A stretch of DNA of 64,000 bases from Pseudoxanthomonas sp. SE1 (GTDB taxonomy: Bacteria; Pseudomonadota; Gammaproteobacteria; Xanthomonadales; Xanthomonadaceae): assembly GCF_029542205.1 (NCBI RefSeq), contig NZ_CP113783.1, forward strand, positions 248,001 through 312,000, read 5' to 3'. The position numbers and the translations under genes are program-made. Position 1 is the first letter of the stretch, and each line of letters opens with the position of its first letter. The notes below the pieces were generated by a model that was not told where the DNA came from, did no database searches, and was given only the letters and a program-made list of their open reading frames with translations. Shown here piece after piece: positions 8,584 through 17,312 of this stretch.

Positions 8584-9852
8584 ATGAGGATGTCGTTGCT
8601 GCTCGCCTGTTGCCTGAGCCTGTCCGCATGCCAGCGGGCCACGGTGGACGACCAGGGCGTGAAGGTCGTTGTCGCTTCACGCACGGGCTCCGTGGCATCC
8701 GGACCGGTCGCAGGCATTGCGCCAGTGGTGTCGCCGGCACCCGAGGCTTCCGCTTCGGGAACCGGCCGCACCATGGCGGGCCTGTCGCGTGCACGCGCGG
8801 TGCCGGACCCGCCCTTCACGAGCACGCCGGTGGCCACGTTCAACGAGCCCTGGGCGATGACGTTCCTGCCGGATGGCCGCCTGCTGGTGACGGAAAAATC
8901 CGGCAGGCTGCGACTGGCCGATGTCGCCACGGGCCAGGTCGGCGAAATCATCGGCGTGCCCACCGTCGCGTACGGGGGGCAGGGCGGATTCGGTGACGTG
9001 CTGCCGCATCCGCGTTTCGCCGACAACCGGCTGGTCTACCTCAGCTATGCCGAAGCCGGCAGCGGCGGCACGCGCGGCGCCGCGGTGGCGCGTGCGACGC
9101 TGGTGCTGGACGCCAGCGGCAATGGCGGCAGCCTGTCGAACCTGCAGGTGGTGTGGCGGCAGTTGCCGAAGGTCAGCGGCGACGCGCACTACGGACACCG
9201 GCTTGCCTTCGGTGCGGATGGCAAGCTGTGGATCACGTCCAGCGACCGCCAGGCGATGGCGCCGGCGCAGGACCTGCAGTCGTCGCTCGGAAAGCTGATC
9301 CGCCTCAACGACGATGGCAGCGTGCCACCGGACAATCCGTTCGCCGCGCAGGGCGGTATCGCCGCGCAGGTATGGACGCTCGGGCATCGCAACCTGCTGG
9401 GTATCGCCTTCGACGGCAGTGGGCGTTTGTGGACCCACGAGATGGGACCGGCGGGCGGCGACGAGCTCAATCTGATCGAGCGCGGCAGCAACTACGGTTG
9501 GCCGGTGGTCTCCAATGGCGACCACTACGGTGGCACGCCGATTCCCGATCACCCGACACGCCCGGAATTCAATGCGCCGGAAGCGTGGTGGACACCGGTG
9601 ATCGCGCCGGCGGGCTTCGTCATCTACTCGGGCAATCTGTTCCCGTGGTACCGCGGGAAGGGCTTCATGGGCGGGCTCGCCTCGCAGGCGCTGATCGAGA
9701 TCGAGTTCGACGGCACGCAGGCACGCGAGGCGCGTCGCTATCCGATGGGCCGCCGCATCCGCGAAGTCGAACAGGGGCCGGATGGCGCGCTGTGGCTGCT
9801 GGAAGACGGCAATGGTGGCCGCCTGTTGAAGCTGACGCCCAATCGCAGCTGA
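8584..9852 (+). CDS. PQQ-dependent aldose sugar dehydrogenase, lipoprotein
   Basis: A 422-residue protein with a lipoprotein signal peptide (lipobox LSAC, Cys about residue 16), an approximately 50-residue low-complexity linker, and a six-bladed beta-propeller of the soluble glucose/aldose sugar dehydrogenase family (YliI/Asd type). Landmarks are [64 protein letters not shown] and [15 protein letters not shown]. Such enzymes oxidise free aldoses in the periplasm with pyrroloquinoline quinone; no PQQ synthesis genes are in this window. It follows nagX by 76 bp and could be read with the nag operon, but no sequence links it to GlcNAc. The stop is one base from the stop of the convergent LAB_N gene. 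Confidence 0.85.
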   Translation: MRMSLLLACCLSLSACQRATVDDQGVKVVVASRTGSVASGPVAGIAPVVSPAPEASASGTGRTMAGLSRARAVPDPPFTSTPVATFNEPWAMTFLPDGRLLVTEKSGRLRLADVATGQVGEIIGVPTVAYGGQGGFGDVLPHPRFADNRLVYLSYAEAGSGGTRGAAVARATLVLDASGNGGSLSNLQVVWRQLPKVSGDAHYGHRLAFGADGKLWITSSDRQAMAPAQDLQSSLGKLIRLNDDGSVPPDNPFAAQGGIAAQVWTLGHRNLLGIAFDGSGRLWTHEMGPAGGDELNLIERGSNYGWPVVSNGDHYGGTPIPDHPTRPEFNAPEAWWTPVIAPAGFVIYSGNLFPWYRGKGFMGGLASQALIEIEFDGTQAREARRYPMGRRIREVEQGPDGALWLLEDGNGGRLLKLTPNRS

Positions 9853-10191
9853 TCAGGGCGTGCTTCCCAGCGCCCGCTGCTGGCGCTGGTGACGGACGTC
9901 CAGGTAGAGGCTGTAGGCGGCGGTAAAGGCGGGCAGCAGGTTCTGCAGCACGCCCACCGCATCCTGCTTGGACGAGAACAGGAAGTAGCTCAGCGCCATC
10001 AGGCTGCCGCACAGGCTCATGTACCAGAACAGGCGCGGGATCACCGGACGGCGTGCGCGCCGCGATGCGACGAACTGGACCAGCCAGCGCGCGCCGAACA
10101 GGGCCGCGCCGGTCAGGCCGATCAGTTTCCACGGCGTCATGTGCAGGCCGGTCCAGCCCAGCCAGACGATTTCCTGGTCCATCATGCTCAT
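9853..10191 (-). CDS. Small LAB_N-domain membrane protein (lipid A biosynthesis N-terminal domain)
   Basis: A 112-residue protein with three to four hydrophobic segments, matching the LAB_N domain found at the N-terminus of some LpxB proteins and as stand-alone proteins. Recognisable parts are WLGWTGLHMTPWKLIGLTGA, LFGARWLVQFVAS and LFWYMSLCGSLMALSYFLF. The ATG overlaps the stop of the upstream glycosyltransferase gene (ATGA), so the pair is translationally coupled. LAB_N proteins are small-transporter-like folds; a role in moving a lipid-linked sugar made by the coupled glycosyltransferase is my inference. Alternative ATGs lie two and three codons further in. Confidence 0.83.
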   Translation of the reverse strand: MSMMDQEIVWLGWTGLHMTPWKLIGLTGAALFGARWLVQFVASRRARRPVIPRLFWYMSLCGSLMALSYFLFSSKQDAVGVLQNLLPAFTAAYSLYLDVRHQRQQRALGSTP

Positions 10192-10943
10192 GGTTTGCGC
10201 CCCATGTGGACTTCGCTGACCGCGGTCACGTGGCTGCGGCGGATCAGCCACGATACGCCCATCAGATCGCGGATGCCGACCAGTGCGCGGCCCAGATTGG
10301 TGTACTTCGATTGGCCGGACCCGCGCGGCCGATGCGACACCGGCACGCTGACCGTCATCCAGCCCGCGCGCTGCATGAGCGCGGGCAGGTAACGGTGCAT
10401 GTGGTCGAAATAGGGAAGATCGAGGAATGCCGCACGCTCGAACAGCTTGATGCCGCAGCCGGTGTCGGGCGTGTCGTCATGCAGGAGCCACTGGCGGATG
10501 CGGTTGGCCCAGCGCGACGCCCAGCGCTTGCTGCTGGTGTCCTTGCGATCCACCCGCCAGCCCGCGTAGAGCTTGGTCTGCGGGTTGCCGGCCTCGCGTG
10601 CCGCCAGCAGCTTGAGGATGTCGCCGGGATCGTTCTGGCCGTCACCGTCGAGGGTGACGATCCACGGCGACAGCGCATGCTTCACGCCGGTGCGGACGGC
10701 GGCGCTCTGGCCGCTGCGGCAGTGATGCACCACAACGCGCAACTCCGGCACTTCGGCCTTCAGTGCCGTGAGCACATCGCGGGTGTCGTCTTCGGACTGG
10801 TCGTCCACGCAGACGATGTCGAACACAATGCGGCCACGCAGGTGCTGGACCACTTCGCGCACCAGCGGCGCGATGTTGCCGGCTTCGTTGAAAACAGGGA
10901 TGACGACGGAAAGGCTTGTCATGGCAGTGCTCGTCTCGACCAT
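10188..10943 (-). CDS. Family 2 glycosyltransferase, dolichol/undecaprenyl-phosphate sugar synthase type
   Basis: A 251-residue cytosolic-face glycosyltransferase of the DPM1/ArnC group, lacking the C-terminal membrane helices of ArnC. It has SVVIPVFNEAGNIAPLV, FDIVCVDDQSEDDT (nucleotide binding), TLDGDGQNDP (metal-binding DxD region) and a C-terminal PRGSGQSKYTNLGRA motif typical of polyprenyl-phosphate hexose synthases. It should load a sugar onto undecaprenyl phosphate. The start at 10943 is one base after the eptA stop; an internal ATG at 10922 is an alternative. Coupling to LAB_N and the neighbouring ArnT-like gene suggest that its product feeds lipid A or LPS decoration. The sugar is unknown. 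Confidence 0.88.
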   Translation of the reverse strand: MVETSTAMTSLSVVIPVFNEAGNIAPLVREVVQHLRGRIVFDIVCVDDQSEDDTRDVLTALKAEVPELRVVVHHCRSGQSAAVRTGVKHALSPWIVTLDGDGQNDPGDILKLLAAREAGNPQTKLYAGWRVDRKDTSSKRWASRWANRIRQWLLHDDTPDTGCGIKLFERAAFLDLPYFDHMHRYLPALMQRAGWMTVSVPVSHRPRGSGQSKYTNLGRALVGIRDLMGVSWLIRRSHVTAVSEVHMGRKP

Positions 10944-10944
10944 G

Positions 10945-12612
10945 TCAGCGTGCGCTCCGGCAGGTCAGGAAAATGTCGTGGTCCGGTCGGTACAGCGATG
11001 TCTTCACGTCGGTGAGCCCCAGGACGGTGTGGAAAAGCTGGTCGTGGCTGGCCTGCCTGCCCGTGCGGTCGCGCAGGCACTGCGGATCCAGGTGCGTGGA
11101 TTGCCGCCACGAGGGCGAGAACCACGCGACCATCGGCACGTCGAGCTGCTCGCGTGGCGCGATGGCATAGGGCATGCCGTGCAGGTAAAGGCCCTTCTCG
11201 CCCAGCGATTCGCCATGGTCGGAGACGTAGATCAGCGCCGTGTCGTAGCCGGGGAGCGTCGACAGGCGATCGATCGCGCCCGCCAGCACGTGGTCCGTGT
11301 AGGCGAGCGCGTTGTCGTATGCGTTGACGATCTGCACGCGGCTGCAGCGCCCCAGGTCCGAGGTCTCGCAGACAGGCGTGAAGCGGCGGAAAGCAGGAGG
11401 GTAGCGCTCGAAGTAGGTCGGGCCGTGGTTGCCCAGCATGTGCAGCACGATCACCTGGTCGCCCGTGTTGCGCGCGACGGTTTCTTCCAGCCCTTCAAGC
11501 AGGATGCCGTCGAAGCAGCGCGTCCCGTCGCAGAGTGCGGGATCCTTGCGTGCATGCAGGTCTTCGACCGGCAGTCCGGTGCAGACGCCCTTGCAACCGG
11601 ACTGGTTCTCGCGCCACACCGTGGCCACGCCCGCGCGCTGCAGGACATGCAGCAACGACTGGTGGCTGCGGATCGCCTTTTCGTCGTAGCGTTCGCGTCC
11701 CCACGGGGAGAACATGCAGGGCAGCGAGACTTCGGTGCTGCTTCCGCACGCACTGACGTGCGGGAAGTTGAGCACGCCGCGTGCCGCCAGTTCCGGCGTG
11801 GTCTGGCGTGCGTAACCGTTGAGGCCCCAATTGGCGGCACGCGCGGTCTCGCCCACCACCAGCACCAGCAGGCGCGGCCGCCGCATCGTGGCGGCAGGCG
11901 ACTGCACGGCGTCCTCCCCGATGGGAAGCTGGGTATGGGTGCGACCGGGCGAGTCTTCGCTGACCACCTTCGACAGCGATACAAGTACGTTGGCGGGCGT
12001 GACGAGGTAGCGCACTTCGCGCTGGTTGCGCAGGAAGGCGGTAAGCGGCTGCAGGGAAGGCAGCACGCCGACCAGCCCGACCAGGACCATGCCGAGGAGG
12101 AAGACGATGCGCGCCAGCACTGCGCGTGCAACCCCGCGCGGCCGCAGGCGCACGCGCCACACCACGAACAGAGGCGGCACCGCCGCCAGCAATGGCAGCA
12201 GCGCATCCGGGCCGGCGAGGTCGGTGGCTTCGCGCCAGTCGGTGTGCAGGACGTTGCGGACCATGTCGGCGTCGATGTAGATGCCGTACGCCGCCATGTA
12301 GTGCCCGGCCAACGCCGCGACCACCACCAGCAATGACAGCACCACGCGCGCGGTGCGGCGCCATACCAGCAGCGACAGCACGATCCCGTGCACCGCGGTG
12401 ACCAGCAGGAACAACGACAGCGTCCAGGTTCCCTGTGCCCAGGGTTGCGGGGACGCTGCACGCCAGAAGACCGCGTTCGCGAACAGGCTGAAGTAAAGGC
12501 AGGCCGCCAGGATCAGTGTTTCCGTGCCGACCAGCGGGCGGACCGCCAGCGCGGCACGCAGGCGTTGCCAGCGGGTGGTAGCGGAAGCGTGATCGAGGAC
12601 GTGGGCGCTCAT
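10945..12612 (-). CDS. eptA: Lipid A phosphoethanolamine transferase (EptA-like)
   Basis: A 555-residue inner-membrane enzyme: five N-terminal membrane helices, then a periplasmic alkaline-phosphatase-fold domain. The nucleophile motif is ACGSSTEVSLPCMFSPWGRE with the Thr retained. Metal ligands and fold markers follow in VVGETARAANWGLNGY, LHMLGNHGPTYFERYP, VNAYDNALAYTDHVL, YVSDHGESLGEKGLYLHGMP and several Cys pairs expected to form disulfides. Such enzymes add phosphoethanolamine to lipid A phosphates and lower polymyxin binding. The start at 12612 overlaps the PAP2 stop (ATGA). It sits in a leftward run with PAP2, a glycosyltransferase and LAB_N, opposite a ColRS-like two-component pair that is the probable regulator. 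Confidence 0.93.
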   Translation of the reverse strand: MSAHVLDHASATTRWQRLRAALAVRPLVGTETLILAACLYFSLFANAVFWRAASPQPWAQGTWTLSLFLLVTAVHGIVLSLLVWRRTARVVLSLLVVVAALAGHYMAAYGIYIDADMVRNVLHTDWREATDLAGPDALLPLLAAVPPLFVVWRVRLRPRGVARAVLARIVFLLGMVLVGLVGVLPSLQPLTAFLRNQREVRYLVTPANVLVSLSKVVSEDSPGRTHTQLPIGEDAVQSPAATMRRPRLLVLVVGETARAANWGLNGYARQTTPELAARGVLNFPHVSACGSSTEVSLPCMFSPWGRERYDEKAIRSHQSLLHVLQRAGVATVWRENQSGCKGVCTGLPVEDLHARKDPALCDGTRCFDGILLEGLEETVARNTGDQVIVLHMLGNHGPTYFERYPPAFRRFTPVCETSDLGRCSRVQIVNAYDNALAYTDHVLAGAIDRLSTLPGYDTALIYVSDHGESLGEKGLYLHGMPYAIAPREQLDVPMVAWFSPSWRQSTHLDPQCLRDRTGRQASHDQLFHTVLGLTDVKTSLYRPDHDIFLTCRSAR

Positions 12613-13361
12613 GCCTGCGCCTCCGCCGCCGTGAGGCTGCGTCGTGCGCCGAGTGCCTCGACACCGCAGGCGATGGTCCAGCACACCGCCAGGCTGGCGA
12701 CGTCGTGCGACAGGAAGTGCGCACCGCGCAGTTGCTGCGCCAGGCCGAAGACGCCACCTGCCAGCAGCCCGATCGCGAGCCCTGCATGCCGCCATCCGGG
12801 CGCGACGTGCAGGAAGAAAAAGTACAACGCCACCCAGGCGTAACCGCTGGCGGCATGCGCGGCGGGAAAGCAGGCGGCGTGGCCCAACGAAGCCGGGCGC
12901 GGTGCCAGCAGCGGCACGTACGCGCGCTGGCCGCCGAGTCCCGCCAGATCCCACGGGCAATCCACCTGCGTGACCGACTTCAACAGGGCCACGCATGCCG
13001 TGGACGCCAGCAGCGCCAGCAGCAGGCGAGCGGCAGGACGCGTCCATGCGGCCGATGCAGGCTTCGCCCAGTGCGCCAGGGTGGCGGCCAGCAGGCCAAG
13101 CCAGGCCAGCAGGCTCGCGGTGCGGCCGCCACGATGCAGCACGGTTTCCAGCAGCACGCTGCGCTTCAACGACCACGCATCGCCTTCCCAATGGAACAGC
13201 CAACCCGCCCAAGGCATGTCGATACGGCACGCCAGCAGCCATGCGATCAGCAGCAGGGGCAAGGAAACCAATGCGAGGCGCGGCCAGGAACCTGCCGTCG
13301 AAGGAGAGCGCGGAAGCGATGGAACAGGCATGCGGATGTGGCGGCAGGAAAGTGCACGCAT
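12609..13361 (-). CDS. PAP2-family membrane phosphatase (lipid A or undecaprenyl phosphatase type)
   Basis: A 250-residue inner-membrane protein with five to six hydrophobic segments and the three PAP2 phosphatase motifs: KSVTQVDCPWDL, FPAAHAASGYAW (the usual PSGH region) and LRGAHFLSHDV (SRxxxxxHxxxD region with Arg, His and Asp kept). These enzymes remove phosphate from lipid A (LpxE/LpxF) or from undecaprenyl or phosphatidylglycerol phosphates. Coupling to eptA by ATGA favours a lipid A related role: a dephosphorylation step, or recycling of the carrier left after sugar transfer. A start at 13331 (MPVPSL) is an alternative to 13361. Confidence 0.87.
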   Translation of the reverse strand: MRALSCRHIRMPVPSLPRSPSTAGSWPRLALVSLPLLLIAWLLACRIDMPWAGWLFHWEGDAWSLKRSVLLETVLHRGGRTASLLAWLGLLAATLAHWAKPASAAWTRPAARLLLALLASTACVALLKSVTQVDCPWDLAGLGGQRAYVPLLAPRPASLGHAACFPAAHAASGYAWVALYFFFLHVAPGWRHAGLAIGLLAGGVFGLAQQLRGAHFLSHDVASLAVCWTIACGVEALGARRSLTAAEAQA

Positions 13362-13459
13362 GCTCGTGGCCGCGATGTCGTAGCGCGGTCGGACAGTCGT
13401 CGGAACCGCGTTAAATCACGCGCGAATGATTCCCGCCTGCACGTGGCGTTGCTTCGGGT

Positions 13460-15175
13460 TCAGTCTTCGCCGACGTTCGCCGCCCAGTCGGCCGGCACAT
13501 CGCAGCCATCGATCCATGCGTCGCCTGGTGCGAGGATCCAGTTGCGCCGATTGGACGCGCCGATGTCGACCACCTTCGCCGGATCCAGGCACGGGCCGAT
13601 GGCTTCGCTGCGCAGGAACAGCCAGCGCTTCGCCGGCGCTTCCAACAGCCACGCGTGCGCGTGTTGCCACTGGTCCGCCCAGGGTTGCTTGAACCCGAAG
13701 TCGGTCACGGGCCGGTCCGCCTGCAGCAGATGCTGTTCGCGCCAGCCCAGCATGGCCAGTTCGGCCTCCGGACCGATCCGCTCGCCGACGCGCTGCATCA
13801 GCGCCTTGGCCGAGCTGTCCGGACTGAGCGCCGGCATGAAGCCCATGCCATACGCCGTCCACAGGGCGGCCGTCACGGCGACCAGCGCCACCGCCACATG
13901 CCGTCGCGCGACGACCATGGCAGCGATGGCCACGACGGCGAATCCCAGCAGCCATCGGCTCAGCTGCGCGACCGTCGCCATGTCCGTGCCGCGACCGTCG
14001 AGCAGTGCGTGCAGGCGCTCGGGGGACGCCATCGACAGCCACGCGCCCAGCACGCCTGCGACCAATGCCAGCACGGCCATGTATGACCACAGTACTGCGC
14101 GCACCGCGCGCCGTCGCAACAGGCCCGCGAGCAACGGCGCGGCGGCCACCGTCAGCGCCGGCAGCATGGGGAAGATGTAGACCTCGCGCTTGCCCGGGCT
14201 GGCGCTGAAGAACACCAGTACCAGCGCCGCCCAACCCAGCAGCAGGACATGGCGCGCGTCCGGCCGGCGCACGCGTCGCCACCACGCGGGCAGCAGCCAC
14301 GGCGCCAGCAGCACGCCGGGCAGCCACAGCGTCAGCATCGCTTGCAGGTAGTACCACGCCGGCTTCACGTGATGCCATGCATTGGCATAGCGCGTGCCGG
14401 TCTGCTTGAACAGCATCTCGCGCGCATATCCCTGCAGCGCGGGGTCGCTCGACGACAATGCCGTGGCCAGCATCGGCAACAGCCAGGTACCCGCACCCAG
14501 CAGGAAGCCCGCAACGCCCGCGAGCGCATGGACGCCACGCTGCGCGGGCAGCGTCCCGGGGGATGTCCAGCGCACCCACAGCCACGGCAGGAACACCAGC
14601 AGCGGCAGGAAGCCGACCCCCTTGGTCACTGTGCCCAGGCCCGCGGCGAACGTGCCGAGCGCCAGCAGCCACGGACTCGGCTTCTCCAGCAGATAGCGCA
14701 GCAGCGCCCACAGCGACAGCGTGGTCATGGCCACCAGCACCATGTCGATCTGCGCGCGCTTGGCCTGCAGGGCGAACTGCAGGCAGACGAACAGGCCGAA
14801 GACGGCATAGGGCATCGCGCGCCGGCCCCACAGGCGGCGTGCCAGGTCACCGGACAGCCAGAGCGTCAGCAGCGCGGCCAGCAGCGAGGGCAGCAGGAAC
14901 GCCACCTGCCAGTCGCGCACCAGCAGGTAGCTGGCGGCCTGCAGCCACATGAATGTCGGTGGCTTCTCGGCATACAGCTCCACGCCACGGTGCGGGAACA
15001 GCCACTGGCCGGTCTCCACCATCGTCCGCGCGGCCAGCACGAAGCGCGGTTCGTCCGCCGGCATCGGCTCGCGCATGCCCAGTCCCGCCAGCAGCGCCCA
15101 GACCATCAGCACGAGCAGCAGCGGCGCCTGCCAGCCGGGGGCGTGTCGAAGGCGCATCGGGTGCATGGAGGGCAT
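13460..15175 (-). CDS. ArnT-like (PMT-family) membrane glycosyltransferase
   Basis: A 571-residue multi-pass protein of the GT-C/PMT family closest in layout to ArnT, which moves a sugar from undecaprenyl phosphate to lipid A on the periplasmic side. The first periplasmic loop carries the catalytic-type acidic pair PADEPRF (residues 41-42), then PHRGVELYAEKPPTFMWLQA. About twelve hydrophobic segments follow, then a periplasmic C-terminal domain. The start at 15175 is the first of several clustered ATGs (15166, 15157), none with a strong ribosome site. No arnA, arnB, arnC or arnD is present here, so the donor may not be 4-amino-4-deoxyarabinose. PAP2 begins 98 bp downstream on the same strand. 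Confidence 0.88.
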   Translation of the reverse strand: MPSMHPMRLRHAPGWQAPLLLVLMVWALLAGLGMREPMPADEPRFVLAARTMVETGQWLFPHRGVELYAEKPPTFMWLQAASYLLVRDWQVAFLLPSLLAALLTLWLSGDLARRLWGRRAMPYAVFGLFVCLQFALQAKRAQIDMVLVAMTTLSLWALLRYLLEKPSPWLLALGTFAAGLGTVTKGVGFLPLLVFLPWLWVRWTSPGTLPAQRGVHALAGVAGFLLGAGTWLLPMLATALSSSDPALQGYAREMLFKQTGTRYANAWHHVKPAWYYLQAMLTLWLPGVLLAPWLLPAWWRRVRRPDARHVLLLGWAALVLVFFSASPGKREVYIFPMLPALTVAAAPLLAGLLRRRAVRAVLWSYMAVLALVAGVLGAWLSMASPERLHALLDGRGTDMATVAQLSRWLLGFAVVAIAAMVVARRHVAVALVAVTAALWTAYGMGFMPALSPDSSAKALMQRVGERIGPEAELAMLGWREQHLLQADRPVTDFGFKQPWADQWQHAHAWLLEAPAKRWLFLRSEAIGPCLDPAKVVDIGASNRRNWILAPGDAWIDGCDVPADWAANVGED

Positions 15176-15302
15176 GCCGGTCTGCAACGCGGCGCATGAT
15201 CGTGGATGATGGGGCGTAGGAGATTCGTCGGAATTCCGACGGCGCTTCGACGTCCGGCCTGCGATGCTGCCGGTCCTTCCCCTGCTGGCGCGGGCCCTGC
15301 CG

Positions 15303-15995
15303 ATGCGGCTGCTGGTCATCGAAGACAACCGGAACCTGGTAGCGAACCTGTTCGACTACTTCGAGGCGCGCGGCCATACCCTGGACGCGGCGCCCGATGG
15401 CGTGACCGGCCTGCACCTGGCCGGCACCCAGGCCTATGACGCCATCGTGCTGGACTGGATGCTGCCGCGCCTGGAAGGCCCGGAGGTGCTGCGCCGGCTG
15501 CGCGAGGAACACGCATCCGACATCCCGGTCATCATGCTGACGGCACGCGACGAGCTGCCCGACAAGATCATCGGTTTCCGCGCGGGCGCCGACGATTACC
15601 TGACCAAGCCGTTCGACCTGCCGGAACTCGAAGTGCGGCTTGAGGCGCTGATGGCGCGGATGCATGGCCGGCAGCGGCGCAAGGTGCTGGAAGTGCACGA
15701 CCTCAAGCTCGATCTGGCCACATTGGAAGTCACGCGCGATGGCCGGCCCCTGCACCTGTATCCCGCGTGCCGCAAGTTGCTCGAGACACTGATGCAGGCC
15801 AGTCCCGCCGCGGTCACCCGTCAGCAGCTGGAGCATGCCCTGTGGGGCGACGATCCACCGGATGGCGACATGCTCCGTTCGCACATCTATGAACTGCGGC
15901 GCAGCGTCGATGGTCCGTTTCCGGTCAAGTTGATCCAGACGCTTCCGCGCACCGGCTACCGGTTGGCGGTGCCGCACGAGGCGAAGGACGCATGA
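15303..15995 (+). CDS. colR: OmpR/PhoB-family response regulator, ColR-like
   Basis: A 230-residue response regulator with an N-terminal receiver (acidic pocket E7-D8, phosphoacceptor D51 in LDWMLP, Lys in YLTKPF) and a C-terminal winged helix. The output domain has LDLATLEVTRDGRPLHLYP, RQQLEHALWGD and SHIYELRRSVD. I chose the ATG at 15303 because MRLLVIED is the usual family start; an in-frame ATG lies 13 codons upstream. It overlaps the kinase gene by four bases. Orientation away from the arnT-like gene, with a 127-bp shared region, suggests control of the lipid A block. The ColR/VgrR identity is inferred from context and kinase features. Confidence 0.88.
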   Translation: MRLLVIEDNRNLVANLFDYFEARGHTLDAAPDGVTGLHLAGTQAYDAIVLDWMLPRLEGPEVLRRLREEHASDIPVIMLTARDELPDKIIGFRAGADDYLTKPFDLPELEVRLEALMARMHGRQRRKVLEVHDLKLDLATLEVTRDGRPLHLYPACRKLLETLMQASPAAVTRQQLEHALWGDDPPDGDMLRSHIYELRRSVDGPFPVKLIQTLPRTGYRLAVPHEAKDA

Positions 15996-17251
15996 AGCGC
16001 CACCGTAGCCTGCATGCGGAAATCAGGCGGCTGCTTGGTGGGTACGCGGTGTTGCTGGCCGCCATCATCATCCTGGTCTTCGCGGATGATTTCCTCGAGG
16101 ACTGGGTCTGGAAGTTGCTGCTCCAGCAGGAGATCGTGCACTACGTGCAGCAGAAGGCCGCGGACCCGGGCCACGCATGGCGTGACAGCGATGAGATCCA
16201 GCTCTACAGCGTGCCGGGCCGCCTGCCTCCGCCCGGCCTGTCGATGCTGCCGCAGGGCGTGCACGATGATTTCTGGTTCGGCGGGCGCGAGAACGTGGTG
16301 CTGGTCCAGCGTGTGCAGGGCGTGGACTACTTCGTCGTGCGCGATATCACCGGGATCGAGACCATCGAGGACGCCCTGCTCCTGGGATCACTGGGCCTGG
16401 CGTTCGTCGCACTGGTGGTCATCGGGGTGATGGTCGCCCGGGGCGTGCGGACCGCGCTGCGCCCCCTGTCCGACCTGGCGAACGACATCGGCACGCTTTC
16501 TCCCGATCATGCCGGCCAGCGCGTGGTCGTGGCGGATGGCGCCAGCTCCGAGCTGCATGTCATCACCAACGCCCTGAACGACTACCTGCGCCGCCAGGAT
16601 GACTTCGTCGAGCGCGAGCGCATCTTCATCGACACCGCCAGCCACGAGCTGCGTACGCCCATCGCCATCATGGCCGGCGCCAGCGAACTGGCGCTGGGGC
16701 AACCCGGCCTGCCGGCACCGGCGCGCCAGCAGGTGCAACGCATCCATCGCACGGCCCGTGACGTGGAGCGCCTGATCGCCCTGCTGCTGACGCTGGCCAA
16801 GGACCCGGCACGCTTGTCGCGCAGCAACGAAGTGGTGATGCTGCATGAGCTGCTGCCCGACATCATCGACGACCACCGCCACCTGCTGGCGGGCAAGGAT
16901 CTTTCCATCGTGGTCGACGAGCTGCGGCCATGCACGGTGTCCGCGCCGCTGCACATTGTCCAGGCGGCCGTCGGCAACCTGCTGCGCAACGCCATCGAGA
17001 ACAGCGACCGCGGTGAGATCCACGTCCGCCTGGATGCCGATGCCACCGTCACCCTGCAGGATCCCGGGCACGGGATGACGCCCGAAGACATCAGCCGCAT
17101 CTACGCACAGCTGGCGCGCGGCGGCAGTCGCGAAGGCGGCGGCATCGGACTGGACCTGCTGGCACGCCTGTGCGAACACCTGGGCTGGACGTTGTCGATC
17201 CAGTCCGCACCGGGACGCGGCACGATCAGCCGCCTGCGCCTTTCGCGCTGA
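15992..17251 (+). CDS. colS: Sensor histidine kinase, ColS/VgrS-like
   Basis: A 419-residue membrane kinase. The first membrane segment is about residues 15-31, then a roughly 100-residue periplasmic sensor, a second membrane segment at about 129-149, HAMP, and the dimerisation domain with phospho-His H218 in DTASHELRTPIAI. The ATPase domain has NLLRNAIENS (N box), LQDPGHGM (G1) and GGGIGLDLL (G2). Just before the second helix the sensor has E123-T-I-E126, an ExxE pair like the metal-binding motif reported for ColS and VgrS. The start overlaps the regulator stop (ATGA). It likely responds to metal or envelope stress. Confidence 0.87.
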   Translation: MKRHRSLHAEIRRLLGGYAVLLAAIIILVFADDFLEDWVWKLLLQQEIVHYVQQKAADPGHAWRDSDEIQLYSVPGRLPPPGLSMLPQGVHDDFWFGGRENVVLVQRVQGVDYFVVRDITGIETIEDALLLGSLGLAFVALVVIGVMVARGVRTALRPLSDLANDIGTLSPDHAGQRVVVADGASSELHVITNALNDYLRRQDDFVERERIFIDTASHELRTPIAIMAGASELALGQPGLPAPARQQVQRIHRTARDVERLIALLLTLAKDPARLSRSNEVVMLHELLPDIIDDHRHLLAGKDLSIVVDELRPCTVSAPLHIVQAAVGNLLRNAIENSDRGEIHVRLDADATVTLQDPGHGMTPEDISRIYAQLARGGSREGGGIGLDLLARLCEHLGWTLSIQSAPGRGTISRLRLSR

Positions 17252-17312
17252 CGGCACGCCTTCACGCGATCGGCGCTAGCATGCGCCGCACCCCGTGCCG
17301 CGGAGACCGTCG

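Noticed and set aside
12613..13242. N-terminal extension of eptA giving 765 residues
   Set aside because: The extension overlaps the PAP2 gene in another frame. The ATG at 12612 overlaps the PAP2 stop and gives the standard EptA N-terminus.
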